NCBI RefSeq assembly: GCF_900104745.1
Contig: NZ_LT629732.1
Coordinates: 496,001-560,000, forward strand
Length of the DNA stretch: 64,000 nucleotides
Reading direction: 5' to 3'
Source of the DNA: Actinopolymorpha singaporensis
Lineage (GTDB): Bacteria; Actinomycetota; Actinomycetes; Propionibacteriales; Actinopolymorphaceae
Positions 56,650 to 64,000 of this stretch are shown here, in pieces (the first letter of the stretch is position 1; each line of letters begins with the position of its first letter). Made by a program: the position numbers and the translations under genes. Below the pieces are notes generated by a model, which ran no database searches, was not told where the DNA came from, and saw only the letters and a program-made list of their open reading frames with translations.

Positions 56650-56700
56650 TCCGAGACGCCGGTCGGCCGACCAGCAAGAAAGAACCCGAAAGGAAAGCCT

Positions 56701-58047
56701 GTGCGAAAGGCTCGACGGCTCCTCCTCGCCTCCGCCGCGGCGCTGGCCCTGGCGGCCAGTGGCTGCGCGGTCGGCGGCGGTGACACCTCCGGCTCCGGCG
56801 ACAACGGTGCCGGCGGTGACAGCAAGTCCGGCAAGACGGTGGTCACCTTCCGCCTCTGGGACGACCAGGTGGCGAAGGCGTACGAGAAGTCCTTCCAGCA
56901 GTTCGAGAAGAAGAACACCGACATCGACGTCAAGGTCCAGTTGGTGCCGTGGAACGACTACTGGAACAAGCTCACCGCCGACGTCGCCGCCGGCAACGCC
57001 TCGGACATCTTCTGGACGAACACCTCCAACTTCGGGATCTACGCCGACAACGCCAACCTGCTCGACGTGGGTTCGGTACTCAAGGCGGAGAAGAAGAACT
57101 GGAAGCCCTCGGTCGTCGACCTCTACACCCGCGACGGGAAGCTGTGGGGCGTACCCCAACTGTGGGACTCGATCGGGCTGTACTACAACAAGAAGCTGCT
57201 CAAGCAGGCGAACGTCGACCCGGCGTCCCTGCGCTGGAGCCCGAACGGCAAGGGTGACACGTTCCTGCCCGCGGCGAGGAAGCTCACCCTAGACGCCGCC
57301 GGCAAGCACCCCGGCCAGCCGGGCTTCGACCCGGACAGGATCAAGCAGTACGGCTACAACGCCAGCCTGGACGCCCAGGGCGTCTACTGGAACTTCGTCG
57401 GCTCCAACGGGGCCGTGTGGCAGAAGGGCGACCGGTTCGCCACCGACAACCCGAAGACGAGGGCCTCGATCCAGTACGTCGTCGACCTGATCAACAAGTA
57501 CCACGTCGCGCCGTCGGCGGCCGACACCAACGACAACGGCGACAAGACGCGGGACCTGTTCGTGCAGGGCAAGCTTGCGATGTTCGAGTCCGGCCCGTAC
57601 AACCTGAAGACCATCGAGGAGAACGCCGACTTCGACTGGGGTGTCGCCCCGCTTCCGGAGGGGCCGGCCGGCCGGGTCGGCGTCGTCCACGGTGTCGCCG
57701 CGGTCGCCTCGGCAAGAACCAGGCACAAGGACGCGGCGACGAAGGTCCTGTCCTGGCTGGGTTCGGCGCAGGGCCAGCGGGCGATCGCCGCGGGCGGGTA
57801 CGCCTTCCCGGGAGTCACCGCGGACGAGGGAGCGTTCGTCGACTACTGGAAGAAGCAGGGCGTGGACATCACGGCATTCCAGAAGGCGGCCTCGGGCAAG
57901 ACCTTCCCCGCCCCGGTGGGCCCGCGGGTCAACGCGGGCGCCACCGCGATGGACCCGATCATGAAGGAGATCTTCCTCGGCCGTACGCCGGTCGGGAAGG
58001 GCCTGGCCGACGCGCAGCGCGCCGGCAACGAGGCCATCAAGGAGTAG
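56701..58047 (+). CDS. Sugar ABC transporter substrate-binding lipoprotein
   Basis: 448-residue extracellular binding protein anchored by lipid. Signal peptide with lipobox AASGCAVGGG, Cys at about residue 22, then a Gly/Ser linker. The mature part is a group-1 oligosaccharide-binding fold with VQLVPWNDYWNKLTADVAAG, WGVPQLWDSIGLYYNKKLLK and FESGPYNLKTI. GTG start with GAAAGGAAAG upstream. The third gene of the importer operon and followed by a strong terminator. Ligand is not predictable; alpha-galactosides are possible given the neighbouring alpha-galactosidase. Confidence 0.92.
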   Translation: MRKARRLLLASAAALALAASGCAVGGGDTSGSGDNGAGGDSKSGKTVVTFRLWDDQVAKAYEKSFQQFEKKNTDIDVKVQLVPWNDYWNKLTADVAAGNASDIFWTNTSNFGIYADNANLLDVGSVLKAEKKNWKPSVVDLYTRDGKLWGVPQLWDSIGLYYNKKLLKQANVDPASLRWSPNGKGDTFLPAARKLTLDAAGKHPGQPGFDPDRIKQYGYNASLDAQGVYWNFVGSNGAVWQKGDRFATDNPKTRASIQYVVDLINKYHVAPSAADTNDNGDKTRDLFVQGKLAMFESGPYNLKTIEENADFDWGVAPLPEGPAGRVGVVHGVAAVASARTRHKDAATKVLSWLGSAQGQRAIAAGGYAFPGVTADEGAFVDYWKKQGVDITAFQKAASGKTFPAPVGPRVNAGATAMDPIMKEIFLGRTPVGKGLADAQRAGNEAIKE

Positions 58048-58080
58048 GGCTGCGCTGACAAGCCAGCGTTGACATCAGGC

Positions 58081-58115
58081 GAACGCCCCACCGGCCGCAG
58101 GCCGGTGGGGCGTTC
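58081..58115. terminator. Strong bidirectional terminator after sugar transporter
   Basis: A perfect 16-bp stem (GAACGCCCCACCGGCC and complement) with a 3-base loop, followed by TTCGTACG. It separates the plus-strand importer from the minus-strand purQ and probably serves both. Confidence 0.85.
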
Positions 58116-58156
58116 TTCGTACGTTGGCGTTTCGCGTGAGTTTCGCGGAAAGAGCG

Positions 58157-58831
58157 TCAGCGGGCGGCGGCCAATCGGTCCAGGACCGAGGCGAAGAAGC
58201 CGAGCCCGTCGCTGGTCGGCCCGCACAGGGTCTCCACCGCGTGCTCGGGGTGCGGCATCAGGCCGACGACGTTGCCGGCGGCGTTGGTGATGCCGGCGAT
58301 CCCGCGGTAGGAGCCGTTCGGGTTGTCGCCGAGATAGCGGACGACCACCCGCCCCTCGCCCTCCAGCCGGTCGAGAGTGTCCTCGTCGGCGACGTACCCA
58401 CCCTCGCCGTTCTTCAGCGGGACGACGATCTCCTGCCCGGCGGTGTAGGCCGAGGTCCACGCGGTCTCGGCGTTGTCCACGCGCAGCCGCTGGTCGCGGC
58501 AGACGAACTTGCGCCGGTCGTTGCGGACCAGCGCGCCCGGCAGCAGGTGCGACTCGCACAGGATCTGGAAGCCGTTGCAGATGCCGAGCACCGGCAGGCC
58601 CTTCCCGGCCGCCTCGATGACCGGTCCCATGATCGGCGCGAACCGCGCGATCGCTCCGCAGCGCAGGTAGTCGCCGTAGGAGAAACCGCCGGGCAGCACC
58701 ACCGCGTCCACGCCGGCCAGGTCGGCGTCTCCGTGCCACAGCGCGACCGCCTCGCCGCCGGCGATGCGTACCGCGCGGGCCGCGTCCCGGTCGTCGAGGG
58801 AGCCGGGGAAGGTCACCACTCCGATGCGCAT
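58157..58831 (-). CDS. purQ: Phosphoribosylformylglycinamidine synthase, PurQ subunit
   Basis: Class I glutamine amidotransferase that gives ammonia to PurL. 224 residues with the nucleophile Cys in [14 protein letters not shown] and the His-Glu pair in [10 protein letters not shown]-terminus [20 protein letters not shown] is standard. It starts 1 base after the purS stop, so the pair is coupled. Its usual next gene, purL, is displaced by the sugar transporter insert. Confidence 0.96.
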   Translation of the reverse strand: MRIGVVTFPGSLDDRDAARAVRIAGGEAVALWHGDADLAGVDAVVLPGGFSYGDYLRCGAIARFAPIMGPVIEAAGKGLPVLGICNGFQILCESHLLPGALVRNDRRKFVCRDQRLRVDNAETAWTSAYTAGQEIVVPLKNGEGGYVADEDTLDRLEGEGRVVVRYLGDNPNGSYRGIAGITNAAGNVVGLMPHPEHAVETLCGPTSDGLGFFASVLDRLAAAR

Positions 58832-58832
58832 G

Positions 58833-59093
58833 TCAGGCCTGCGTGGTGACGTGCTCGACCCGGACGGTGAAGTCCTCGATCACGGTGTTGGCGAGCAGCG
58901 TCTCCGCGGCCCGGCGCAGCTCCGCGAGGCGCTCCTCGGTGAGTTCGCCGTCGACCTCGAGCTCGAACCGCTTGCCCTGGCGTACGTCCGAGATGCCGCC
59001 GAACCCGAGCCGCTCCAGCGCACCGGCGACCGCGCGGCCCTGCGGGTCCAGAATCGCCCGTTTCGGCATGACATCGACCACGACCCTGGCCAC
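58833..59093 (-). CDS. purS: Phosphoribosylformylglycinamidine synthase, PurS subunit
   Basis: Small structural subunit holding the PurLQS complex together. 86 residues: [19 protein letters not shown], then [20 protein letters not shown], the typical two-strand-helix pattern. GTG start at 59093 with GAGAGGGG nearby. One base before purQ. The plus-strand sigma-fusion gene diverges from it across 143 bases. Confidence 0.95.
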   Translation of the reverse strand: MARVVVDVMPKRAILDPQGRAVAGALERLGFGGISDVRQGKRFELEVDGELTEERLAELRRAAETLLANTVIEDFTVRVEHVTTQA

Positions 59094-59236
59094 GGTGCCC
59101 CTCTCATGGACGCGAGAACTGCGGCCAAGCCTAGCGAGCGGCGCCACGCGGGCCGCTTCCGCCTCGTGGCGAGTACTCCCACGACGGCATAGAGTGCCCG
59201 CTCCGGCAGGTGAGTTGGTTACGAGGGGGCGCGTAC

Positions 59237-60967
59237 ATGTCGGCAGGAGCGCATGACCCGGCATCAGCCGAGCCGACGCCACAGCATCGCGTGAACACGG
59301 AGAGTCACCATTTGCTCCCTGGTCGTTGGGTGTCACAACCGCACCCGGGCGGCCGGCACGTCGGTCACGACCGCCTGCGCACGCTGCTGTCGCAACTGCC
59401 CTCGGAGCCTGCCCGGCCTCGCCCGGACGCCGTGCTGCTCGCCGACACCCGTTCCGGCGACGCCGACGCCTATGCCGAGCTCCTGCGGCGGCACGAACCC
59501 GCCGGCCGGCTCCTGCTCGCCTCACTGCCCGAGGACACCGCCGGCGACGCTGCGCCGTCGACAGCCGAGGACCGGCTGCGGGCGGCCGGCGACCAGGTGC
59601 TTGCCACCGTTCACGCCGGCACCGGGCCGCGGGCGGCGTTCCGGCCGTTCTTCCTGCGCGCGGTCCTGCGGGTCTCCACCGCCACGTCGCTGGAGGAGGG
59701 CAACGGCCTGCGCCGCTCCGACCCCGAACAGGACGCTGCCGACAAGGCCATCGCCCACCTGCCGGAGTCCGTACTCACCGCCCTGTGGCACAGCGCCGTC
59801 GAACACGACTCCCCCGAACGCCTCGCCGTCGTGCTGGGCACCGAAGCAGCAGACGCGGCCGTCGCGGGCTACCGCGCCGAGGCGGCGTTCCGCCGCGTCT
59901 ACGTGCGCCACCTGCTCGACGAACGCGAGGACACCCCGGAGCAGTGCCGGGAGATCCTCGAGGTCCTGGGCCGGCACACCTTCGAGGGGCTGTACGACGA
60001 GGAGGCCCAGCACGTCACCGGCCACCTGGAAGTCTGTGCGAACTGCACCGAAATGCACCGGCGGCTGGTCGCGGCCGGCGCCGCCCTGCCGGAGCGGCTG
60101 GCAGGACTCGTCCTCGGACCACACGCATCCGGCTACCTCACCGCGCTGCGGCGAGAGGGAGCACCCGTGTTCGCGGTCGTCGACCCGGCCGCCCGCCCGC
60201 TGGGTCCGCGGCCGGCGACCGCCTCGTGGTCCGAACGCCTCTCCTCCTCGGGACGGCAGCTGTGGACCGGCTCCTGGACCGGCGCCTGGGCCGGCTCCTG
60301 GGCCGGCTCGAGCGTCCTCCGCGGCCGGACCGCCGGCGTCGCCGCCCTCGGCGTACTGGCCGCCGCCTCTGTGGCCACGCTGGCCTGGGGAACCGTGGCG
60401 ATGATCGGCGGCAGCCCGCCCGTCACCGACGCCGAACACGCCCCGGTGCCCGGCAGCACTGCCGGGGACACCGCGGGCGACGGGCCGCCGGAGGACGACT
60501 GGATGGGCTTCGTGCAGGACTCACCGACCGCTCCGGCGGCGGGTGTCCTGGTTCCGACGCCGACCACGGACGCCGTGACACCCGAGGCAGTCGAAGCCGC
60601 CCGGCCGGCGGCACGGTCGAACGTCGTCGTCGATCGCCGGTCGGCGCCGCGAACGAAACCAACCGTGACGGACGGGCCACTGCCCACTGCGCCCGTTCCG
60701 ACGCCGAGCCGAACGGCGACGTCGGCACCGGTTCCTCCGCCGGAACCGGCACCACAACCCACCCGCACCAGCACGCCGGCGCCGCCACCGCCCAGCCATT
60801 CGTCGCCGCCGACCTCCGAACCCTCGCCTCCGCCGACCAGCGAGCCGTCGCCTCCGCCGACAACCGAGCCGTCGCCACCGCCGACAACCGAGCCGTCGCC
60901 ACCGCCGACCAGCGACCCGACACCGCCGCCGGCCGATCCGACACCGCCGCCGGACACGCCGGCCTGA
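59237..60967 (+). CDS. Membrane-tethered ECF-sigma-like/zinc-finger fusion
   Basis: 576-residue protein. Residues 70-145 resemble sigma region 2 (RSGDADAYAELLRRHEPA, FRPFFLRAVLR) but lack the usual DLVQEVF core. Residues 172-228 resemble region 4 (LPESVLTALWHSAVEHDSPE). Then an anti-sigma-type zinc motif, H263-x3-C267-x2-C270, in HLEVCANCTEMH. A Trp/Gly-rich stretch (WTGSWTGAWAGSWAG) leads to one membrane helix (residues 367-390) and a Pro/Ser/Thr-rich extracellular tail with tandem EPSPPPT repeats. It resembles the ECF52-type class of fused sigma factors, with a degenerate region 2. ATG at 59237. Confidence 0.75.
   Translation: MSAGAHDPASAEPTPQHRVNTESHHLLPGRWVSQPHPGGRHVGHDRLRTLLSQLPSEPARPRPDAVLLADTRSGDADAYAELLRRHEPAGRLLLASLPEDTAGDAAPSTAEDRLRAAGDQVLATVHAGTGPRAAFRPFFLRAVLRVSTATSLEEGNGLRRSDPEQDAADKAIAHLPESVLTALWHSAVEHDSPERLAVVLGTEAADAAVAGYRAEAAFRRVYVRHLLDEREDTPEQCREILEVLGRHTFEGLYDEEAQHVTGHLEVCANCTEMHRRLVAAGAALPERLAGLVLGPHASGYLTALRREGAPVFAVVDPAARPLGPRPATASWSERLSSSGRQLWTGSWTGAWAGSWAGSSVLRGRTAGVAALGVLAAASVATLAWGTVAMIGGSPPVTDAEHAPVPGSTAGDTAGDGPPEDDWMGFVQDSPTAPAAGVLVPTPTTDAVTPEAVEAARPAARSNVVVDRRSAPRTKPTVTDGPLPTAPVPTPSRTATSAPVPPPEPAPQPTRTSTPAPPPPSHSSPPTSEPSPPPTSEPSPPPTTEPSPPPTTEPSPPPTSDPTPPPADPTPPPDTPA
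60818..60937 (+). repeat. 24-bp coding tandem repeat (Pro-rich tail)
   Basis: Units of 24 bases start at 60818, 60842, 60866 and 60890, with a weaker fifth at 60914. They encode EPSPPPTS/EPSPPPTT. The near-identity of the units at DNA level suggests copy-number slippage. Confidence 0.85.
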
Positions 60968-60994
60968 CTGGCGCCGAGTCAGGATCGCAGACGG

Positions 60995-61855
60995 TCAGGA
61001 CCAGCGCTCGCCGGTGAGGCGTTCGTACGCCTCGACGTAGCGCTGCCGGGTCGCGGCCACCACGTCCGCGGGGACCTCGGGCGCGGGCGCCTGCTTGTTC
61101 CAGCCGGTGGAGGTCGCCCAGTCGCGCACGAACTGCTTGTCGTAGGCGAACTGCGTGCGGCCCGGCTCCCAGGAGTCGGCCGGCCAGAACCTCGACGAGT
61201 CCGGCGTCAGCAGCTCGTCCGCGATCGTCAGTGTGCCGTCCGGCGCGAAGCCGAACTCCACCTTCGTGTCGGCGATGACGATGCCCCGCTCGGCGGCGAT
61301 CTCGGCACCCCGGCGGTAGATCGCCACGGTGAGGTCGCGCAGGTCGCTCGCGGTGTCCGCGCCGACCTTCCCGGCGACCTCGGCGTAGGTCATCGGCTGG
61401 TCGTGGGCGCCCACCGCCTCCTTGGTGGTGGGGGTGAAGATCGGCTCGGGCAGCCTGGAGCCGTCGACCAGCCCGGGCGGGAGTGGTACGCCGCAGACGG
61501 TGCCGCGGTCGGCGTACTCCACCAGGCCCGAGCCCGCGAGGTAGCCGCGTGCGATGCACTCCACCGGCACCATGGAAAGCCGCCGGCACCGGATCGCCCG
61601 GCCGCCGAACTCCGCCGGGACGTCGGTGCTGGACAGCACGTGGTTGGGGGCGAGGTCGGCCAGGCGTTCGAACCACCACAGCGACAGGGCGGTGAGGATC
61701 CGCCCCTTGTCCGGGATCGGAGTGGGGAGTACGACGTCGTAGACCGAGATCCGGTCCGAGGCGACCAGGATCAGGTCGTCGCCGTCGGTGTAGATGTCGC
61801 GGACCTTGCCGGAGTAGAGGTGGGTGAGGCCGGGCGGCGGTGCGGGCTCGCTCAT
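60995..61855 (-). CDS. purC: Phosphoribosylaminoimidazole-succinocarboxamide synthase
   Basis: Purine synthesis, ligating aspartate to CAIR (SAICAR synthase). 286 residues with the conserved N-terminus HLYSGKVRDIYTDGDDLIL and ASDRISVYDVVLPTPIPDKG, then PVECIARGYLAGSGLVEY and VIADTKVEFGF. ATG at 61855. Its usual partners purS and purQ are on the same strand beyond the plus-strand sigma-fusion gene. Confidence 0.96.
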   Translation of the reverse strand: MSEPAPPPGLTHLYSGKVRDIYTDGDDLILVASDRISVYDVVLPTPIPDKGRILTALSLWWFERLADLAPNHVLSSTDVPAEFGGRAIRCRRLSMVPVECIARGYLAGSGLVEYADRGTVCGVPLPPGLVDGSRLPEPIFTPTTKEAVGAHDQPMTYAEVAGKVGADTASDLRDLTVAIYRRGAEIAAERGIVIADTKVEFGFAPDGTLTIADELLTPDSSRFWPADSWEPGRTQFAYDKQFVRDWATSTGWNKQAPAPEVPADVVAATRQRYVEAYERLTGERWS

Positions 61856-61902
61856 GACCCGATCCTCCCAGAACGGGTCACGGCCGGGCGGCCGGGCTGC
61901 GG

Positions 61903-62661
61903 TCAGACTCGACGACCGTCTCGAGGGGCCATCAGCGCGAGCGCGTCCGCGTCGGAGGCCCGGGAACGCAGGTAGTAGTCGGCCCATTCGGCCGCTTCGG
62001 GGAACCCGGACTCCCGGCCAACGCGCACGCACGCGGCGTCCACGTCGAAGTCGGTCACGCGCAGGCTCACCCCCGGACCGAGCAGTGCCCAGTGCGCACC
62101 CGCCCCGCCGTAGGGCATGCCCACGCTGCCGGGGTTGACGACCAGCCGGCGGTGCGCGAGACGGGCGTACGGCATGTGGGTGTGCCCGCAGACGACCGTG
62201 CGTACGGCGTGGTCGAGGCCGGCCAGCACCTCGCTCCACCGGTCCAGCCGGGAGTCGACCACGACGACCTCCTCGTCGTCGCGTGGCGTCGCGTGGCAGA
62301 AAACGGTCGGCCCGAGCCCGGCGATGTCCAGCACCACCGACGTGGGCAGCTCCGCGAGCAGTGTCAATTGGTCCTTGCGCAGCTGCCCCGCCGCCCAGCG
62401 GGCCACCGGGTCGTCGGTGGCCATCGTCCCGGTGGCGGCGTACTCCACCAGCTCGCGGTCGGCGTTGCCGCGTACCCACACCGCGCGGTCGCCGAGTGCC
62501 GCCAGCGCGTCGAGTGTCTCCACCGGCTGCGGCCCGGCGGCGAGATCGCCGGTGAGCACGATCCGGTCGGCGGCGGCGACGTCCGGCTCGGCCAGGACCG
62601 CCTCGAGGGCGGGCAGCACACCGTGGATGTCGGACAGGACGGCGACGGTTCGCGACGGCAT
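61903..62661 (-). CDS. Metallophosphoesterase, YfcE-like
   Basis: 252-residue calcineurin-fold phosphodiesterase. Metal-site motifs in order: LSDIHGVLPALEAVL (DxH), LTGDLAAGPQP (GDxxxxG), VRGNADRE (GNxD/E), FCHATP and CGHTHMPYAR (GHxH). A C-terminal 50 residues extends past the family core. ATG at 62661. It precedes purC by 47 bases on the same strand, so cotranscription is likely. Substrate unknown. Confidence 0.9.
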   Translation of the reverse strand: MPSRTVAVLSDIHGVLPALEAVLAEPDVAAADRIVLTGDLAAGPQPVETLDALAALGDRAVWVRGNADRELVEYAATGTMATDDPVARWAAGQLRKDQLTLLAELPTSVVLDIAGLGPTVFCHATPRDDEEVVVVDSRLDRWSEVLAGLDHAVRTVVCGHTHMPYARLAHRRLVVNPGSVGMPYGGAGAHWALLGPGVSLRVTDFDVDAACVRVGRESGFPEAAEWADYYLRSRASDADALALMAPRDGRRV

Positions 62662-62729
62662 GCGCCGAAGTCTGGCCGGTACGCCGCGGGCCTGCCAGGA
62701 CTCTTCGCTGTCGGCGGAACCAGGACGGG

Positions 62730-64000
62730 CTACCCGATGCCCACCTCCGCCTGCCAGGACCGGTGCCGTGCGGTGAGTTCGGCGACGAGTTCGGGATGCT
62801 CGGCGGCGAGGTCGCGTTCCTCGCCCACGTCCTCGCCCAGGTGGGTGAGCCGGTCGCCGACGCCGACCTCGGCGTGTTCGGTCCGCAGCAGCGCCTGCGC
62901 GTGGGGGCCGTCGTCGGCGTGCCGGAGCTTCCAGTCACCGAACCGCACCGCCCACTGGAAGCCGCAGTCCCAGTGCAGCGCGTCGTGCCCGGGCGCGTCC
63001 GGCTCACCCCGCAGCGCGGGCAGCTGGTCGACGCCGTCGCTGTGCTCCCACGCGGCCGGGTCGGCGCCCGCGGCGGACAGCAACGTGGGATACAGGTCCA
63101 GCGTGCTCACCAGCCGGTCGGTCGACCGCGCGTCCGGCGGGCCGCCAGGCGCCGCGCCCGAGGCCCCGCCGACGCCGCCGGCCGGCCAGCGGACCAGGAA
63201 CGGCACCCGGATCCCGCCCTCCCACAGCGTGTACTTCGTCCCGCGCAAGGGCGTGTTGACACCGAAGTTGCAGGTGGAGCCGCCGTTGTCGGTGGTGTAG
63301 ACGACGATCGTGTCGTCGGCCAAGCCGCGGCTTTCCAGTTCGTCCAGCAGCCGGCCGATCTGGGCGTCCATGAGTTCGAGCTGGGCGAGGTAGTACGCCC
63401 GCCCGTCGGGCAGGCCGGGCCAGATCGCGCCGTCGTACCAGTCGACGTACTCAGACACCGACGGGTCCCAGTCGTCGACCTTCGCCAACCCGCGCTTGAC
63501 AAGCTCCTCCTCCGGCAGCTGGAAGCAGAAGTTGTGCACCGCGTTGAACGCCATCATCAAGAAGAAGGGCTCGTCCTCGTGCCGGGCAACGAAGTCGCGT
63601 GCCCGGGCGCCGATCTCGTCGGTCAGGAAGCCCTCGAGGTCGGACTCCTCGTCACCGTCGAGCATCGGCTGCACCGCCATCCGCCACGACGCCTCCGGCC
63701 CGTACCGCTCCACCGCCGCCTTGGAGTGGTGCAGGTAGTTGAGCCGGCCCATCTGCTGCCCGGCCAGGCCGTACCAGCTCTCGGCGAAGCCGTGGTGCGG
63801 CGGACAGGCTCGGTCACCGCGTCCCTCGCCGCCGTAGTGGACCTTGCCCAGGTAGCCGGTGGCGTAGCCGAGGTCGGTGAAGCGTTCGGCCAGCGAGGGC
63901 AGGTGGTCGGGGAACGCGCTGGTGTCGAACCACCGGGCGCCCCACCGCTGCTGGTACTGCCCGCCGATCAGGCCGGCGCGTGACGGGCTGCAGATCGGCG
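62730..64000 (-). CDS. Type I sulfatase, 5' end beyond window
   Basis: 423 residues of a sulfatase are visible; the N-terminus lies outside. At the edge is the Cys-type formylglycine motif ICSPSRAG, where the Cys must be oxidised to become active. Later landmarks are GYLGKVHYGGEG, FFLMMAFNAVHNF, and VVYTTDNGGSTCNFGVNTPL with GTKYTLWEGGIRVPFLVRW. A short C-terminal domain follows. Such sulfatases desulfate polysaccharides or glycosaminoglycans. Two unread bases precede the first whole codon. Fits the glycan-degrading theme (GH27 and sialidase). Confidence 0.92.
   Translation of the reverse strand, partial: PICSPSRAGLIGGQYQQRWGARWFDTSAFPDHLPSLAERFTDLGYATGYLGKVHYGGEGRGDRACPPHHGFAESWYGLAGQQMGRLNYLHHSKAAVERYGPEASWRMAVQPMLDGDEESDLEGFLTDEIGARARDFVARHEDEPFFLMMAFNAVHNFCFQLPEEELVKRGLAKVDDWDPSVSEYVDWYDGAIWPGLPDGRAYYLAQLELMDAQIGRLLDELESRGLADDTIVVYTTDNGGSTCNFGVNTPLRGTKYTLWEGGIRVPFLVRWPAGGVGGASGAAPGGPPDARSTDRLVSTLDLYPTLLSAAGADPAAWEHSDGVDQLPALRGEPDAPGHDALHWDCGFQWAVRFGDWKLRHADDGPHAQALLRTEHAEVGVGDRLTHLGEDVGEERDLAAEHPELVAELTARHRSWQAEVGIG

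Overview
The window is a GC-rich actinobacterial chromosome segment. Several genes point to Actinomycetota: a mycothiol glycosyltransferase (mshA), a CarD regulator, a SenX3/RegX3-type two-component pair, a heparin-binding-haemagglutinin-like protein and a sterol-carrier-family protein. Many GTG starts and 4-base GTGA/ATGA overlaps fit the same picture. The repeated sugar-uptake and glycoside genes suggest a soil saprophyte, possibly in Propionibacteriales, but that finer placement is only a guess. No CRISPR array, prophage, integrase or intact transposon is visible.

Layout. (1) 1-4.97 kb is a sparse accessory stretch: a GAF-ANTAR RNA-binding regulator cut by the window edge, an unknown protein, a heptad-rich protein, a truncated globin, two short ORFs, and a fragment of a drug-efflux transporter. 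It lies against the 3' end of a tRNA-Thr gene, where islands often insert. (2) 5.1-10.7 kb holds a LacI regulator divergent from an orphan MsmK-type sugar-ABC ATPase, then a DUF4032 protein and an acyl-CoA dehydrogenase. (3) 10.7-18.7 kb is a conserved block: rlmB, cysS, ispF, ispD, carD and an LpqE-like lipoprotein. A sialidase is coupled to rlmB, and a phytanoyl-CoA-dioxygenase/AraC pair lies between carD and the lipoprotein. (4) 18.7-34 kb carries regX3-senX3, phoU, a fused asymmetric ABC exporter, gpmA, a thioesterase, a YbjN protein, mshA, a macro-domain protein, an AlaX editing protein, a hydrolase, a DUF2516 protein, an HbhA-like protein and its XRE neighbour.

(5) 34-46.7 kb has an asparaginase, a BKACE enzyme, dtd, an APS kinase with a decayed sulfurylase-like N-terminus, an efflux transporter, an M20 peptidase, a TauE-type exporter, a RecQ helicase fused to a phosphoribosyltransferase-like domain, a sterol-carrier protein, a PAP2 phosphatase, a hydrolase pseudogene and a HAD phosphatase. 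(6) 47-52 kb has lon, a 13-bp iterated repeat, a small membrane protein with a hairpin over its start, and an alpha-galactosidase. (7) 52-64 kb has purL, purQ, purS and purC on the minus strand. The row is split by two plus-strand inserts: a three-gene sugar ABC importer without an ATPase, and a membrane-tethered ECF-sigma/zinc-finger fusion. A metallophosphoesterase and a sulfatase truncated by the window edge finish it.

Links between regions. The importer at 54.8-58.0 kb has no ATPase and the MsmK-type ATPase at 6.6 kb has no transporter, so they could work together. Both mshA and lon are preceded by GGGAAT-N19-GTT, the form of a SigR (thiol-stress) promoter, which would join mycothiol synthesis and proteolysis in one response. 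The strongest candidates for unusual biology are the sigma/anti-sigma-like fusion at 59.2 kb, the RecQ-PRTase fusion at 41.5 kb, the asymmetric fused exporter at 21.6 kb and the repeat/hairpin complex at 49.5-50.0 kb.
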